From assembly GCA_022486935.1 (NCBI GenBank), contig JAKVJO010000014.1, forward strand, positions 1 to 33,869: a stretch of DNA of 33,869 nt. The letters are read 5' to 3'. The translations under genes were made by a program, and so were the position numbers. Numbering within the stretch: position 1 is the first letter of the stretch; every line of letters begins with the position of its first letter. Below are positions 1 to 9,535 of the stretch, piece by piece. The notes beneath the pieces are model-generated. The model saw nothing but the letters and a program-made list of their open reading frames with translations, did not search any database and had not been told where the DNA came from. Source of the stretch: Solobacterium sp. Its GTDB lineage: Bacteria > Bacillota_I > Bacilli_A > Erysipelotrichales > Erysipelotrichaceae.

Positions 1-2
1 GT

Positions 3-62
3 ACGGCAGGAACTGCCGAAACTGCAGTGGAATACACTGGAAAGCCTGTGGACATGATGTAA
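3..62 (+). CDS. 3' tail of a CDS that begins before the window (product not identifiable)
   Basis: Open frame from the window edge reading ...TAGTAETAVEYTGKPVDMM* with TAA at 60-62; too short to identify. Confidence 0.3.
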   Translation, partial: TAGTAETAVEYTGKPVDMM

Positions 63-166
63 GACGAAGACGGGTGGTGCGAACTGCCCCAAGCTTCGCT
101 GTTGTGGTTGAAACAGGAAGCTCGGCTTTTCAATAGCCGAGTGGTTCACTACAGAGGTACAGGGAT

Positions 167-913
167 ATGCTGAAAGAAGAACGCCAACGGAAAATCATGA
201 ATGAGCTGTACAGTTCAGGAAATGTCATTGTAGATGCACTGGCAGAACAGTTTCATACCTCGCGGGATACGATCCGCAGGGATCTGAATGAACTGGAAGA
301 GCAGGGCATTCTCAAACGGGTGTATGGCGGGGCAATTCCCTGGAAGATGGAAACACCGGCAGTTGACCAGCGCATGTATGTGGGCCGGGATGAGAAGTAT
401 GTCATCGCCCAGAAAGCGATCGGCATGTTGAAACCGCACTCGCTGATTGCCATCGACGGCGGCAGTACGAATGCCATCTTCGCGTCATTGATTCCGCTGA
501 GCTGTGCACTGCAGGTTGTCACCAACAGTTTCCCGGTTGCTGAAGAACTGAAGAAGCGTCCGCAGATTGAAGTGATCTTTCTGGGCGGCAGGTACAATAA
601 AACTTCAGACAGTTCTGTCGGGGAAGCGGCTCTGCAGCAGCTGTCCAATTATTACTTTGACCAGTGTTTCCTCGGCCTGTACGGCATTGATCCAAAAGTC
701 GGGGTATCGGTGCCGGCTCCCTATGAAGATGAAGTGCCGCTGAAACAGGCGATTGTCGCCTCATCGAAAGAAGTGAACTTCATGTGCGTTTCCAGCAAAC
801 TGGGACTGTCTACAAATTATGTGGTATGCGGGTGTGACCAGGTCAGTCAGGTGATCTGCGGCAGGACACTGACTGCCCATGAGAAGCGGAATTACCCGGT
901 CCGTTTCATCTGA
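167..913 (+). CDS. DeoR/GlpR family transcriptional regulator
   Basis: N-terminal HTH (VDALAEQFHTSRDTIRRDLNELEEQGILKRVYGGAI) and DeoR C-terminal sensor domain (AIDGGSTNAIFASLI..., VTNSFPVAEEL). Confidence 0.93.
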   Translation: MLKEERQRKIMNELYSSGNVIVDALAEQFHTSRDTIRRDLNELEEQGILKRVYGGAIPWKMETPAVDQRMYVGRDEKYVIAQKAIGMLKPHSLIAIDGGSTNAIFASLIPLSCALQVVTNSFPVAEELKKRPQIEVIFLGGRYNKTSDSSVGEAALQQLSNYYFDQCFLGLYGIDPKVGVSVPAPYEDEVPLKQAIVASSKEVNFMCVSSKLGLSTNYVVCGCDQVSQVICGRTLTAHEKRNYPVRFI

Positions 914-1227
914 GTATCAAGCCCTTGTATCAGGCATTGATAAACGTTCGCCACTGATTGTTATTCCTTGCAATTTTCTCATAATCTTCACCGTATGTTC
1001 AGATTTGTCCGGTAAGATGTAACTGTCTTCGAAAGAAGGCATTATCTTCCTCATTTTCCCTCTGAAAATTGAGCAAGATGTACGAAAGTGGAGCCTGATG
1101 CCAGCAGACTCCATTTTCATTTTCAAAGAGAACTTTGATTCCCCAAGCATGAAAATAGTCAAGACCTGCAATTTCTCTGGTTTATGGTAAGATAAGCAGG
1201 CATCAGGGAAGGAGTATTTAAAATAAT

Positions 1228-3531
1228 ATGAATGAAGAGATTGTTAAGGCCATAACAGCCAGTCTTAAGGTCGGCATCGGACAGGTGCAGAATACACTGG
1301 CACTGCTGGAGGAAGGCAATACCGTACCATTTATTGCCCGTTACCGTAAGGAAGCCACGCATGGCCTGGATGAAGAACAGATTCTATATATCCAGAAACA
1401 GTATGAATACCAGGTAAAACTGGCAGAGCGCAAGGAGAACGTCCTGAAGCTGATTGCCGAACAGGGCAAACTGACAGAAGAACTGACCAAGGCAGTCAAC
1501 GACTGCACCAAGCTCTCCCAGGTAGAGGATCTCTACCGTCCGTATGCACAGAAGAAAAAGACCCGTGCAGCAGTTGCCATCAAGGCTGGCTTACAGCCGC
1601 TGGCTGACTGGATGCTGGCACTGCCGGAAACCGGCGATCTGAAGGAAGAAGCCGGCAAGTACGTCAATGAAACGATCAAGACTGCAGAGGATGCCATTCA
1701 GGGCGCACAGGATATCATCGCTGAAGTCATCAGTGATGATGCCAAACTGAGATGGGCATTCAAAGATACGATTAACCAGGCAGGTGTTCTGGTAACCAAA
1801 AAGAAGAAAGATGCCGTGGATGAGAACAAGGTCTATGAGATGTACTATGACCGCTCTGAACGGGTATCCCAGCTGGCGGATCACCGCATCATGGCAATTG
1901 ACCGTGCTGAAAAAGAAAAAGTCATCAGTGTCTCTTTCACCTTTGATGAAGAACATCTGGAAGCGGAAGCCGCAAAGAAACTGCTCAAGGGTCAGAAGAC
2001 CTGTGTAGAAGCAGAGATCACTGCTGCAGTGAATGATGGCTGTGACCGTCTGTTATTCCCGAGTATTGAACGTGAGATTCGGAGTGATCTCTCTGACCGT
2101 GCCCAGGGCAAGTCCATTGAAGTATTCTCCATGAACCTGGAGAAGCTGCTGCTTCAGCCGCCACTGAAGGGCAGAGTTGTCATGGGATTTGACCCGGCAT
2201 TCCGTACCGGCTGTAAGCTGGCGGTACTGGATGCGACCGGCAAAGTGCTGCACATTGACAAGATCTTCCCGACCAAGCCGAACATTGACCTGGAAGGTTC
2301 GAAGAAGACCATGCTCAATCTGATCAAAACCTATCATGTTGAGATCATTGCCATCGGTAATGGCACTGCATCCCGTGAGTCCGAGAAGTTTGTCACGGAT
2401 CTGATCCATGACAACAATCTGGATGTCAGCTATGCCATTGTTTCTGAAGCAGGCGCATCGGTGTATTCCGCTGGCGATATCGCAAGAGCGGAGTTCCCGG
2501 ATCTGCATGTCGAAGAACGTTCTGCCGTCTCGATCGGCAGACGTCTGTTGGATCCGCTGGCTGAGCTGATCAAGATTGATCCGAAGTCCATCGGTGTAGG
2601 CCAGTACCAGCATGACCTGCCGGAGAAACAGCTGACAGAGCGTCTGGATGAAGTGGTCATGAAAGCAGTCAACCGCACCGGAGCCGACTTGAATACTGCA
2701 TCGCCGGAACTCTTGATGCACATTTCCGGATTGACCAGCGCAACTGCCAAAGAGATCGTCAATTACCGCAATACCAATGGTAAATTCACAGACCGCCAGC
2801 AGCTGCTGAAAGTCAAGAAACTGGGACCGAAGGCATTCACCCAGTGCGCAGGCTTCCTCAGAATTGTCGGCGGAGACAACCCGCTGGATGAAACATCCAT
2901 TCACCCGGAGAGCTATGGCGTTGCTGAGAAACTCATGCACGCATGCGGAATTACCAAGCTTGGTGAGACCGACGCACAGTTTGCAGAAGACAAGACCAAA
3001 GATCTCGGTGTTGATTCCTATACGCTGAAAGATATTGAAGAAGCGATCCGTCAGCCGCTGCGTGACTACCGTGATCAGTTCCAGGGTGCTCTGCTCAAGA
3101 GTGATATCCTGGAGATCAAGGATCTGCATGTCGGCGATGAACTGATGGGCACGGTACGCAATGTCGTCGACTTCGGCGCATTCGTTGATATCGGACTTCA
3201 TGAAGATGGATTGGTACATGTATCACACATGTCCATGAAGCGTATTACCCAGCCTTCAGAAGTTGTTTCTGTCGGCGACATCGTCAAAGTATGGGTCTAT
3301 GGCATTGATGAGGAAAAGGGCAGAGTACAGCTCAGCCTGCTGCCGATCAAGGATATTGAATCAAGAGATGCCGCACTGAAGGAAGCACGCAAGAACCGTC
3401 ACGGTAATGGCAATAACCACGGCCGTCCGGACCGTTCCCGCAATAACCGCCCGCAGCCCAAACAGCCGGAAAAGGTTACGATGGAAGATGCTTCCGCAAG
3501 ACTCATGGCAAGATTTGGATCCAAGCACTGA
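1228..3531 (+). CDS. tex: Tex family RNA-binding transcription accessory protein with C-terminal S1 domain
   Basis: 767 aa; FIARYRKEATHGLDEEQI, GFDPAFRTGCKLAVLD, HhH region (NTASPELLMHISGLTSATAKEIVNYRNTNGKF) and S1 motif (GTVRNVVDFGAFVDIGLHEDGLVHVSHMS). Confidence 0.97.
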   Translation: MNEEIVKAITASLKVGIGQVQNTLALLEEGNTVPFIARYRKEATHGLDEEQILYIQKQYEYQVKLAERKENVLKLIAEQGKLTEELTKAVNDCTKLSQVEDLYRPYAQKKKTRAAVAIKAGLQPLADWMLALPETGDLKEEAGKYVNETIKTAEDAIQGAQDIIAEVISDDAKLRWAFKDTINQAGVLVTKKKKDAVDENKVYEMYYDRSERVSQLADHRIMAIDRAEKEKVISVSFTFDEEHLEAEAAKKLLKGQKTCVEAEITAAVNDGCDRLLFPSIEREIRSDLSDRAQGKSIEVFSMNLEKLLLQPPLKGRVVMGFDPAFRTGCKLAVLDATGKVLHIDKIFPTKPNIDLEGSKKTMLNLIKTYHVEIIAIGNGTASRESEKFVTDLIHDNNLDVSYAIVSEAGASVYSAGDIARAEFPDLHVEERSAVSIGRRLLDPLAELIKIDPKSIGVGQYQHDLPEKQLTERLDEVVMKAVNRTGADLNTASPELLMHISGLTSATAKEIVNYRNTNGKFTDRQQLLKVKKLGPKAFTQCAGFLRIVGGDNPLDETSIHPESYGVAEKLMHACGITKLGETDAQFAEDKTKDLGVDSYTLKDIEEAIRQPLRDYRDQFQGALLKSDILEIKDLHVGDELMGTVRNVVDFGAFVDIGLHEDGLVHVSHMSMKRITQPSEVVSVGDIVKVWVYGIDEEKGRVQLSLLPIKDIESRDAALKEARKNRHGNGNNHGRPDRSRNNRPQPKQPEKVTMEDASARLMARFGSKH

Positions 3532-3543
3532 AACTGAACGAAG

Positions 3544-3579
3544 AGAGCCATCCACGTTATATGGACAGCTCTTTTTTTC
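3544..3579 (+). terminator. Rho-independent terminator downstream of tex
   Basis: Stem AGAGC...GCTCT with inner TCCA/TGGA, followed by TTTTTTTC, just after the tex stop. Confidence 0.75.
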
Positions 3580-3606
3580 TGTACTCTGAATTGTGATTGA
3601 CGTGTT

Positions 3607-4953
3607 TCAGGCAAGCAGGTATGGCATGAACAATGTTGCCAGGCCCAGGAAGATGAAGAAGCCCAGCACATCGGTAGCGGTTGTCAGAAAAATCGTTGAG
3701 GCAATTGCCGGATCCCAGTGCAGCTTTTTGATCGTAACCGGGATCAGGAAGCCGCAGACAGAAGAGACCAGCAGGTTTCCGATCATGGCAAGAAAGACAA
3801 TCAGGCCAAGATAGAAGTTGCCATAGAACGGCCAGACAATTGCGGCAGTCACTGCACCGCAGGCAGCACCGTCAATCAATCCCAGTGCGATTTCCTTCAG
3901 GAATGGCTTCTTGCAGTCATCCCAGGAGAGTTCTCCCTGGGCAAGTCTTCTGACCAGAATGGAAACAGTCTGGGTGCCTGCGTTGCCGCCCATGCCGGAG
4001 ACGATTGTCATGATCGCAGACAGCGCAACGACTTTGGAAATGGTATCGGAGAACAGGTCAACAGTAAATGACGCAAGGAATGCAGTGGCCAGATTGATCA
4101 GCAGCCAGGGAAGGCGCATGCGGACAGATTCGCCCAGAGTGGTATCGAGACTCTCTTCCCTGGAAACGCCGCCCATCTGCAGCATATCTTCATCAGATTC
4201 CTGAATGATGACATCGATGACATCATCGACGGTGATGATACCGAGGATGACTTTCTTCTTGGACACCACCGGGATGGCATTCAAGTCATAACGGGAAACG
4301 AGTCTGGCGACCTGTTCCTGGTCTTCTTCCGGTTCCACGCTGATGACACTGGATTCCATGATGGTACTGATACTCTGGGTACGGGATGTACTCAGAAGGA
4401 TCTTCAAGTCAACGCTGCCAACCAGCTGCCGGCTGTCGTTGACGACATACAGTGTTTCAATGACTTCTGTCTTCGGGCCGATCTGGCGGATCTTATCCAG
4501 CGCCTGGCCAATGGACAGGTCCTGGCGCAGTGCCATGTAGGCAGTGGTCATAATACCGCCGGCACTCTCTTCCGGATATTTCAGCAGGTCTGTGATGATT
4601 TTCCGGTCGCCGGACTTCATCAGGTTGATGACTTCTTTCCGTCTGCCTTCCGGAAAGTCGCCCAGCATATCGACGATATCATCTTTCTGCATGTAACCAA
4701 AGGCAATTAAAAGACGCTTGTTATCCAGCGTATGGGCAATCCGGATTCTCAGGTCGTCGTCGGCTTCTTCTGTCAGGGTGGCCAGATCATCGTCATCCAT
4801 CAGTGTGGTGACCTGATCCAGTTCTTCTTCACTGTAATCAGTGATCAACTGGGCAAAGTCGATCGGTTCCATGGACTCATAGAACTGGCGGAATTCATCC
4901 GCGCTGCCATGGTCGATAATCTCTTTTAAAATGTCTTCTCTGTTTTCTTCCAT
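3607..4953 (-). CDS. mgtE: Magnesium transporter MgtE (N domain, tandem CBS, membrane domain)
   Basis: 448 aa; AGGIMTTAYMALRQDLSIGQALDKIR, CBS pair (NAIPVVSKKKVILGIITVDDVIDVI), membrane motif GMGGNAGTQTVSILVRRLA. Confidence 0.96.
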   Translation of the reverse strand: MEENREDILKEIIDHGSADEFRQFYESMEPIDFAQLITDYSEEELDQVTTLMDDDDLATLTEEADDDLRIRIAHTLDNKRLLIAFGYMQKDDIVDMLGDFPEGRRKEVINLMKSGDRKIITDLLKYPEESAGGIMTTAYMALRQDLSIGQALDKIRQIGPKTEVIETLYVVNDSRQLVGSVDLKILLSTSRTQSISTIMESSVISVEPEEDQEQVARLVSRYDLNAIPVVSKKKVILGIITVDDVIDVIIQESDEDMLQMGGVSREESLDTTLGESVRMRLPWLLINLATAFLASFTVDLFSDTISKVVALSAIMTIVSGMGGNAGTQTVSILVRRLAQGELSWDDCKKPFLKEIALGLIDGAACGAVTAAIVWPFYGNFYLGLIVFLAMIGNLLVSSVCGFLIPVTIKKLHWDPAIASTIFLTTATDVLGFFIFLGLATLFMPYLLA

Positions 4954-5040
4954 GGCGGCACCCCGCTTTCTGTCTCATCTATTTTAAACGCTGGCCGGTA
5001 GGAGTACACGCAAAAAGATCATGAGATTCAAATTATTTTT

Positions 5041-5370
5041 TCAAAGGAAGATCAACTGCACCAGTAACATGTAGACAATCGTTCCTGCCGCAATGGATCC
5101 AAGCATATTCCGCCACTTCAGATGCACTGCCACCGTAACGCTTATAGCGATCAGTTCTGGCAATCCATAAGAGCCGGAAGTGAAGCTGACATTCTTCAGG
5201 CAGTACACCACCAGCATGGCAAAGATCGCAGAAGGAAGGGCTTTGCCAAGATACGTCACATAGGATGGGGTAGTGCGGTTCTCACGGAAGATGAGAAACG
5301 GCAGAAAGCGGGTGGTCATGGTTGCCAGGGCACACAGGCCGATCGTAATAATCTGTTGCGTCAGGGTCAT
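5041..5370 (-). CDS. azlD: AzlD family branched-chain amino acid transport protein
   Basis: 109 aa hydrophobic protein with [10 protein letters not shown] and [19 protein letters not shown]; overlaps the upstream azlC stop by ATGA. Confidence 0.88.
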   Translation of the reverse strand: MTLTQQIITIGLCALATMTTRFLPFLIFRENRTTPSYVTYLGKALPSAIFAMLVVYCLKNVSFTSGSYGLPELIAISVTVAVHLKWRNMLGSIAAGTIVYMLLVQLIFL

Positions 5371-6083
5371 GGCCGTTCCACACTCCGTTCTTCAATCGGT
5401 TTGCGCAGTGCGGTCAACAGGAGAAGAATCACGCACATGGTGGGAATGAGAAACTGGTCTTTGCCAAACAGCACCAGGCAGATGATCGCTGCCCCAAAGC
5501 CGATCCAGGCAGAAAGATGTGATTTCTCCTTGAGAAACTGTTCCAGGAAAATGACTACAAACATGGCAGTCATCACAAAGTCGAGTCCCTTGGTATTGAA
5601 GGTAAGCAGCGAGCCAAGCAGGCCGCCGATCAATGCGCCGGATACCCACCAGCACTGATTCAAAAACGTGACCCAGAAGTAGAACCAGCCATGATCGATT
5701 CCTTCCGGTATCTCTGTACTGCAGTTGATGGAGAAGGTCTCATCACACAGCGCAAAGATCAGATACCACTTCTTCTTTCCGGTGCCCTTGTATTTATCCA
5801 GCATGGCAATGCCATAGAAGAGATGCCTTGCCTGGATCATCAGTGCAGTGAGGAATACCTGCAATGGGGCAAATGGGGATACCAGCATGGTCGCAATGAC
5901 ATACTCCAGTGAACCTCCATATACCACCAGGGCAGTCAGAAACGGATACCAGAAGGAGAATCCCTTCAGGTTCATCATCAGACCATAGGCGATGGCGAGA
6001 AATTCAAAGCCGGCCATGATCGGCAGGGTATGGGGAAAGGCTGCTTTCAAGGCATCCAGCTTGATGTGCTTCGTTGATTTCAT
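5367..6083 (-). CDS. azlC: AzlC family ABC-independent branched-chain amino acid exporter
   Basis: 238 aa; [58 protein letters not shown]. Confidence 0.9.
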   Translation of the reverse strand: MKSTKHIKLDALKAAFPHTLPIMAGFEFLAIAYGLMMNLKGFSFWYPFLTALVVYGGSLEYVIATMLVSPFAPLQVFLTALMIQARHLFYGIAMLDKYKGTGKKKWYLIFALCDETFSINCSTEIPEGIDHGWFYFWVTFLNQCWWVSGALIGGLLGSLLTFNTKGLDFVMTAMFVVIFLEQFLKEKSHLSAWIGFGAAIICLVLFGKDQFLIPTMCVILLLLTALRKPIEERSVERP

Positions 6084-6122
6084 ATGAGAATATTTTGACC
6101 TTCCTGCCGTGGTGCGTCAATC

Positions 6123-6155
6123 AAAAACCCCGCACAGCAGGCTGCCATGCGGAGC
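6123..6155 (-). terminator. Rho-independent terminator downstream of the pyridoxamine kinase gene
   Basis: Minus strand reads CCGCATGGCAGCCTGCTGTGCGGGGTTTTTG: stem CCGCA/TGCGG with inner CAG/CTG, then a T run. Confidence 0.65.
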
Positions 6156-6162
6156 AATACAG

Positions 6163-6993
6163 TTAACCGAGCCGTTTGACCAGGTAGGGGATTGCCTGTT
6201 CAAAGTTGACGCCGTAGGTGTTGTGATCCGGTTCCTGCAGTGTCACTCTGATGCATTCGCAGACATAGTCTGTCGCAATGCGCAGTGATTCTTCCATGCC
6301 CTTGTCCCTGATCAGAGCGCCGAAGAAGGAGCTGGCCCAGATATCGCCGGTGCCGTGGAAGTGCTGCGGCAGTTCTTCACTGTAGTACTGGAAGTACTTG
6401 TTTTCCTGTTTGTTGTAGGCATAGATGCCAAGCTTGCCCGGTTCAAGGGAGATGCCGGTCAGTACAGCAATATTGGATCCAAGATCAGTCAGCTTCTGCA
6501 GTGTTTCCTGGACGTAGGTTTCATCATAGCCGGATGCGACATATGGCTGATGTAACAGATAGGAAGCTTCTGTGAGGTTAGGGCAGATGATATCTGCCTT
6601 GCCGCAGAGTTTGGCCATGGAGTCAGCGAACTTCTGATCAAAGCCGACATACAGGGCACCGTTGTCTGCCATGCATGGATCAACGAGGATTGTGCTGTTC
6701 TTGCCGAACTGCTCAAACAGCGATGCCGCAAGATCCAGCTGTTCAAAGGAGCCAAGGTAGCCGGTATAGATTCCGTCAAACGTGAAGCCTTCCTGTTTCC
6801 AGTGATTCATGATCGGCTTGATCTCGCCGGTCAGATCATGGAAGGTAAAGTTCTTGAACATGGTGTGGGTGGATAATACGGCAGTGGGAATCACTGCGGC
6901 TTCAACGCCCTCAGCAGAGATGATCGGCAGTGCTACCGTCAATGAGCACTTGCCGACACAGGATACATCCTGAATTGTTACTATCCGTTTCAT
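6163..6993 (-). CDS. Pyridoxamine/pyridoxal kinase (PdxY-like)
   Basis: 276 aa; MKRIVTIQDVSCVGKCSLTVALPIISAEGVEA, DGIYTGYLGS, VDPCMADNG, HGTGDIWASSFFGALI. Confidence 0.9.
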   Translation of the reverse strand: MKRIVTIQDVSCVGKCSLTVALPIISAEGVEAAVIPTAVLSTHTMFKNFTFHDLTGEIKPIMNHWKQEGFTFDGIYTGYLGSFEQLDLAASLFEQFGKNSTILVDPCMADNGALYVGFDQKFADSMAKLCGKADIICPNLTEASYLLHQPYVASGYDETYVQETLQKLTDLGSNIAVLTGISLEPGKLGIYAYNKQENKYFQYYSEELPQHFHGTGDIWASSFFGALIRDKGMEESLRIATDYVCECIRVTLQEPDHNTYGVNFEQAIPYLVKRLG

Positions 6994-7030
6994 TTTATCA
7001 GTACAGTCCTTTCTTCGGGTATACCCAAGG

Positions 7031-7057
7031 ATTATAACATTGCACCTGCGGTATAAT
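7031..7057. promoter_or_regulatory. Divergent promoter region between pyridoxamine kinase (-) and nucleoside kinase (+)
   Basis: TATAAT at 7052-7057 on + and its complement (ATTATA, 7031-7036) on -; -35 boxes not convincing. Confidence 0.45.
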
Positions 7058-7098
7058 GGGCTTACGTTATCCAGATATGAAAGGACTCAAATAAAAAT

Positions 7099-8757
7099 AT
7101 GAAAATAACAGTGCAGACCAGGGACAATGAACCTGTCGTCATGGAATATGATCATCCGGTAACCGCAGAAACGATTATCCGGGATTATTCAGGCAGTCTG
7201 CCGCATGAAATACTGGCATGCCGGATCAACAACTATGTATCAGAACTGGATGAGATGATCTCCTCTGACTGTGTGCTGGACCTGTTGGACATGCGGGATA
7301 ACTCTGCCAGCATTACCTATGAAGTTTCATTGACCCTGCTTTATATCAAGGCGGTGCATGATGTGCTTGGCAAAGACGTCAAGGTTACTATTGCCAATTC
7401 CCTGTCCAAGGGATTCTTTACCCAGATCCATACCGGCGGACTGACTGATGATACTGCAAAGGCCATTGAGCAGGATATGAAACAGCTGGTGGAGAAGAAT
7501 CTTCCGATTGAGCGCGTCACCGCAACCAGAAGACAGATGCTGGAGAACCTGAAGGACGGCAGCGATCCGGCCATGTTGCGGCTGGTCAAGGACGCACCGG
7601 ATCTAACTTCCGCAAGAAACTGCCGGCTGGGTGATGAGTCCGGTTTCTTCTATCACAGTATGGTCCCCTCAACTGGCTATCTGAAATGGTTTGAAGTGCG
7701 GCGTTACAAGAATGGCTTCCTGCTGAGATTCCCGCAGACCTCCAGCCCGGATGCCCTGCCGGAATACCGTGAACAGAAACTGCTGTATGAACAGTTCTCC
7801 CAGGCAACCAGATGGGACCGGGTTATGGGTATTGAAGATGCCAGCGGGCTGAATGAACTGGTACTGAAGGATGACTACAAGGATGTTATCCTGCTGTCTG
7901 AAGCACTGCATGAAAAGCGGATTGCCGAACTGGCAGAGTCCATCCGTCAGTCAGGCAAGCGCATGATCCTGATTGCCGGTCCTTCTTCATCCGGCAAGAC
8001 TTCCTTTGCCAAGCGCCTGTGCATCCAGCTGAGAGTCATTGGATTAAAGCCGCTGTATCTTGGTACAGATGATTTTTTCCTGGAACGGGAAGAGACACCG
8101 GCAGATGAACACGGCGACCGCAACTATGAAGATCTGAGTGCACTGGATATCAATCTGTTTGCCGAGGACATGACGGCACTGCTGAAGGGAAAGAAAGTGG
8201 ACCTGCCGGAATATGATTTTCTGATTGGCAAGAAGGTGTACGGAAAGCGGATTACTTCAATTGAGCCATGTCAGCCGATTGTCATTGAAGGCATCCATGG
8301 CCTGAACCCAAAACTGACGGAAGTGATTCCGGATGATCAGAAGTTCCGGATTTACATCAGTCCTCTGACCCAGCTGAACATTGATGACCATAACCGGATT
8401 CCGACTACTGACGCAAGAATGCTGAGAAGGATTGTGCGTGACTACCAGTTCAGGGGATACAGTGCAGCCGCAACGATTCACAGCTGGCCAAGTGTCAGGG
8501 CCGGGGAACGGAAGAACATCTTCCCGTTTACCGATCAGGCAGATGCGTCCTTCAACTCCTACTGTCTGTATGAACTGGCAGTGCTGAAGAAGTATGCCGA
8601 GCCGCAGCTGAAGAAAATCACCCCGGATCAGCCGGAATACCCGGAAGCCCAGCGCATGCTGGAGTTCCTCGCATTCTTTGTGGCAATCCAGGATGACTCG
8701 ATGATTCCAAACAATTCCATTATGAGAGAGTTCATCGGCGGCAGCGTACTGCTGTAG
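7099..8757 (+). CDS. Nucleoside (uridine) kinase-like P-loop protein with N-terminal TGS/threonyl-tRNA synthetase-like region
   Basis: 552 aa; TGS-like N-terminus, Walker A IAGPSSSGKTSFAKRL, LYLGTDDFFLEREETPADEHGDRNYEDLSALD, IVIEGIHGLNP. Confidence 0.9.
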   Translation: MKITVQTRDNEPVVMEYDHPVTAETIIRDYSGSLPHEILACRINNYVSELDEMISSDCVLDLLDMRDNSASITYEVSLTLLYIKAVHDVLGKDVKVTIANSLSKGFFTQIHTGGLTDDTAKAIEQDMKQLVEKNLPIERVTATRRQMLENLKDGSDPAMLRLVKDAPDLTSARNCRLGDESGFFYHSMVPSTGYLKWFEVRRYKNGFLLRFPQTSSPDALPEYREQKLLYEQFSQATRWDRVMGIEDASGLNELVLKDDYKDVILLSEALHEKRIAELAESIRQSGKRMILIAGPSSSGKTSFAKRLCIQLRVIGLKPLYLGTDDFFLEREETPADEHGDRNYEDLSALDINLFAEDMTALLKGKKVDLPEYDFLIGKKVYGKRITSIEPCQPIVIEGIHGLNPKLTEVIPDDQKFRIYISPLTQLNIDDHNRIPTTDARMLRRIVRDYQFRGYSAAATIHSWPSVRAGERKNIFPFTDQADASFNSYCLYELAVLKKYAEPQLKKITPDQPEYPEAQRMLEFLAFFVAIQDDSMIPNNSIMREFIGGSVLL

Positions 8758-8761
8758 ACAA

Positions 8762-9292
8762 TCAATGATCAGTATTACCGTGAGACTGCAGGTGCGCCTG
8801 CAGTTTTTCTCTGAATGGATAATAGATCAGACAGCCGATCAGCCCTCCAAGAGTGTTGGTGATCACATCAGAGATATCAGCCACCCGGTAACTGCTGAGC
8901 AGGGGCTGGATCAGTTCAATGCAGAGACTGAGCAGAAATGTTATAGCGATCGTCTTGGAAAACTTCTCATTGAATAACAGCGGATAGAAGAACCCGAGCG
9001 GGATCATCATGATGATATTCAGGATGACATCCTGTGTTGCATTGGCGTGATTCTCCACAATATCAATGAAGGGTGACATATTCATCGGCTGGTAGCTGTG
9101 ACGGAAGATGTTGGGCAGGGAACATAAAACCGGCATGAGTGTTTCATACAGCACCATGCATAAATAAAGATAGAAGATCGTATTGAGGATCAGGCGGATG
9201 CGGGGCAGATGTTTCCATTTTGGCAGGAACACCAGAAAATAGAGAACAGCCAGAACTGCAAAGTCCACCAGGCACATTGTCAGTTTGTTCAT
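8762..9292 (-). CDS. VanZ family membrane protein
   Basis: 176 aa; MSPFIDIVEN, DVILNIIMMIPLGFFYPLL, IELIQPLLSSYRVADISDVITNTLGGLIGCLIYY. Confidence 0.88.
   Translation of the reverse strand: MNKLTMCLVDFAVLAVLYFLVFLPKWKHLPRIRLILNTIFYLYLCMVLYETLMPVLCSLPNIFRHSYQPMNMSPFIDIVENHANATQDVILNIIMMIPLGFFYPLLFNEKFSKTIAITFLLSLCIELIQPLLSSYRVADISDVITNTLGGLIGCLIYYPFREKLQAHLQSHGNTDH
8785..8808 (+). terminator. Terminator of the nucleoside kinase gene, inside the 3' end of the opposing VanZ CDS
   Basis: ACTGCAGG-TGCG-CCTGCAGT followed by TTTT; 8-bp perfect stem, 4-nt loop. Confidence 0.8.
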
Positions 9293-9380
9293 TGCCCGTT
9301 AATCATATCATCCAGCGCGTTCTTAATCGTTCTCTAATCAAATCTTCAGGAAAAATTCAGGTTTGCCGAAACGGCGGACA

Positions 9381-9394
9381 ATGAAGCGCTTACA
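9381..9394. promoter_or_regulatory. cre-like (CcpA) sequence upstream of the GT2 gene
   Basis: ATGAAGCGCTTACA resembles the palindromic cre consensus with a central AAGCGCTT; no other support. Confidence 0.25.
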
Positions 9395-9535
9395 GTGCCT
9401 AGAATACGCCACATACGCATGGATAAAGGACTTCCGGCTGTCCTGTGCAGGGATTGACTTCAATGTTGAATGGACCTAAATTACATCATGTCTCTATTGT
9501 GTTGATTTGATGAAAGTTTAAGGAGGCAGACACGT

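Noticed and set aside
2053-3219. 388-aa minus-strand ORF antisense to tex
   Set aside because: tex is clearly coding on the plus strand; the antisense translation has no family signature.
4954-5040. M-box magnesium riboswitch upstream of mgtE
   Set aside because: Only 87 nt separate mgtE from azlD; too short and no M-box-like structure seen.
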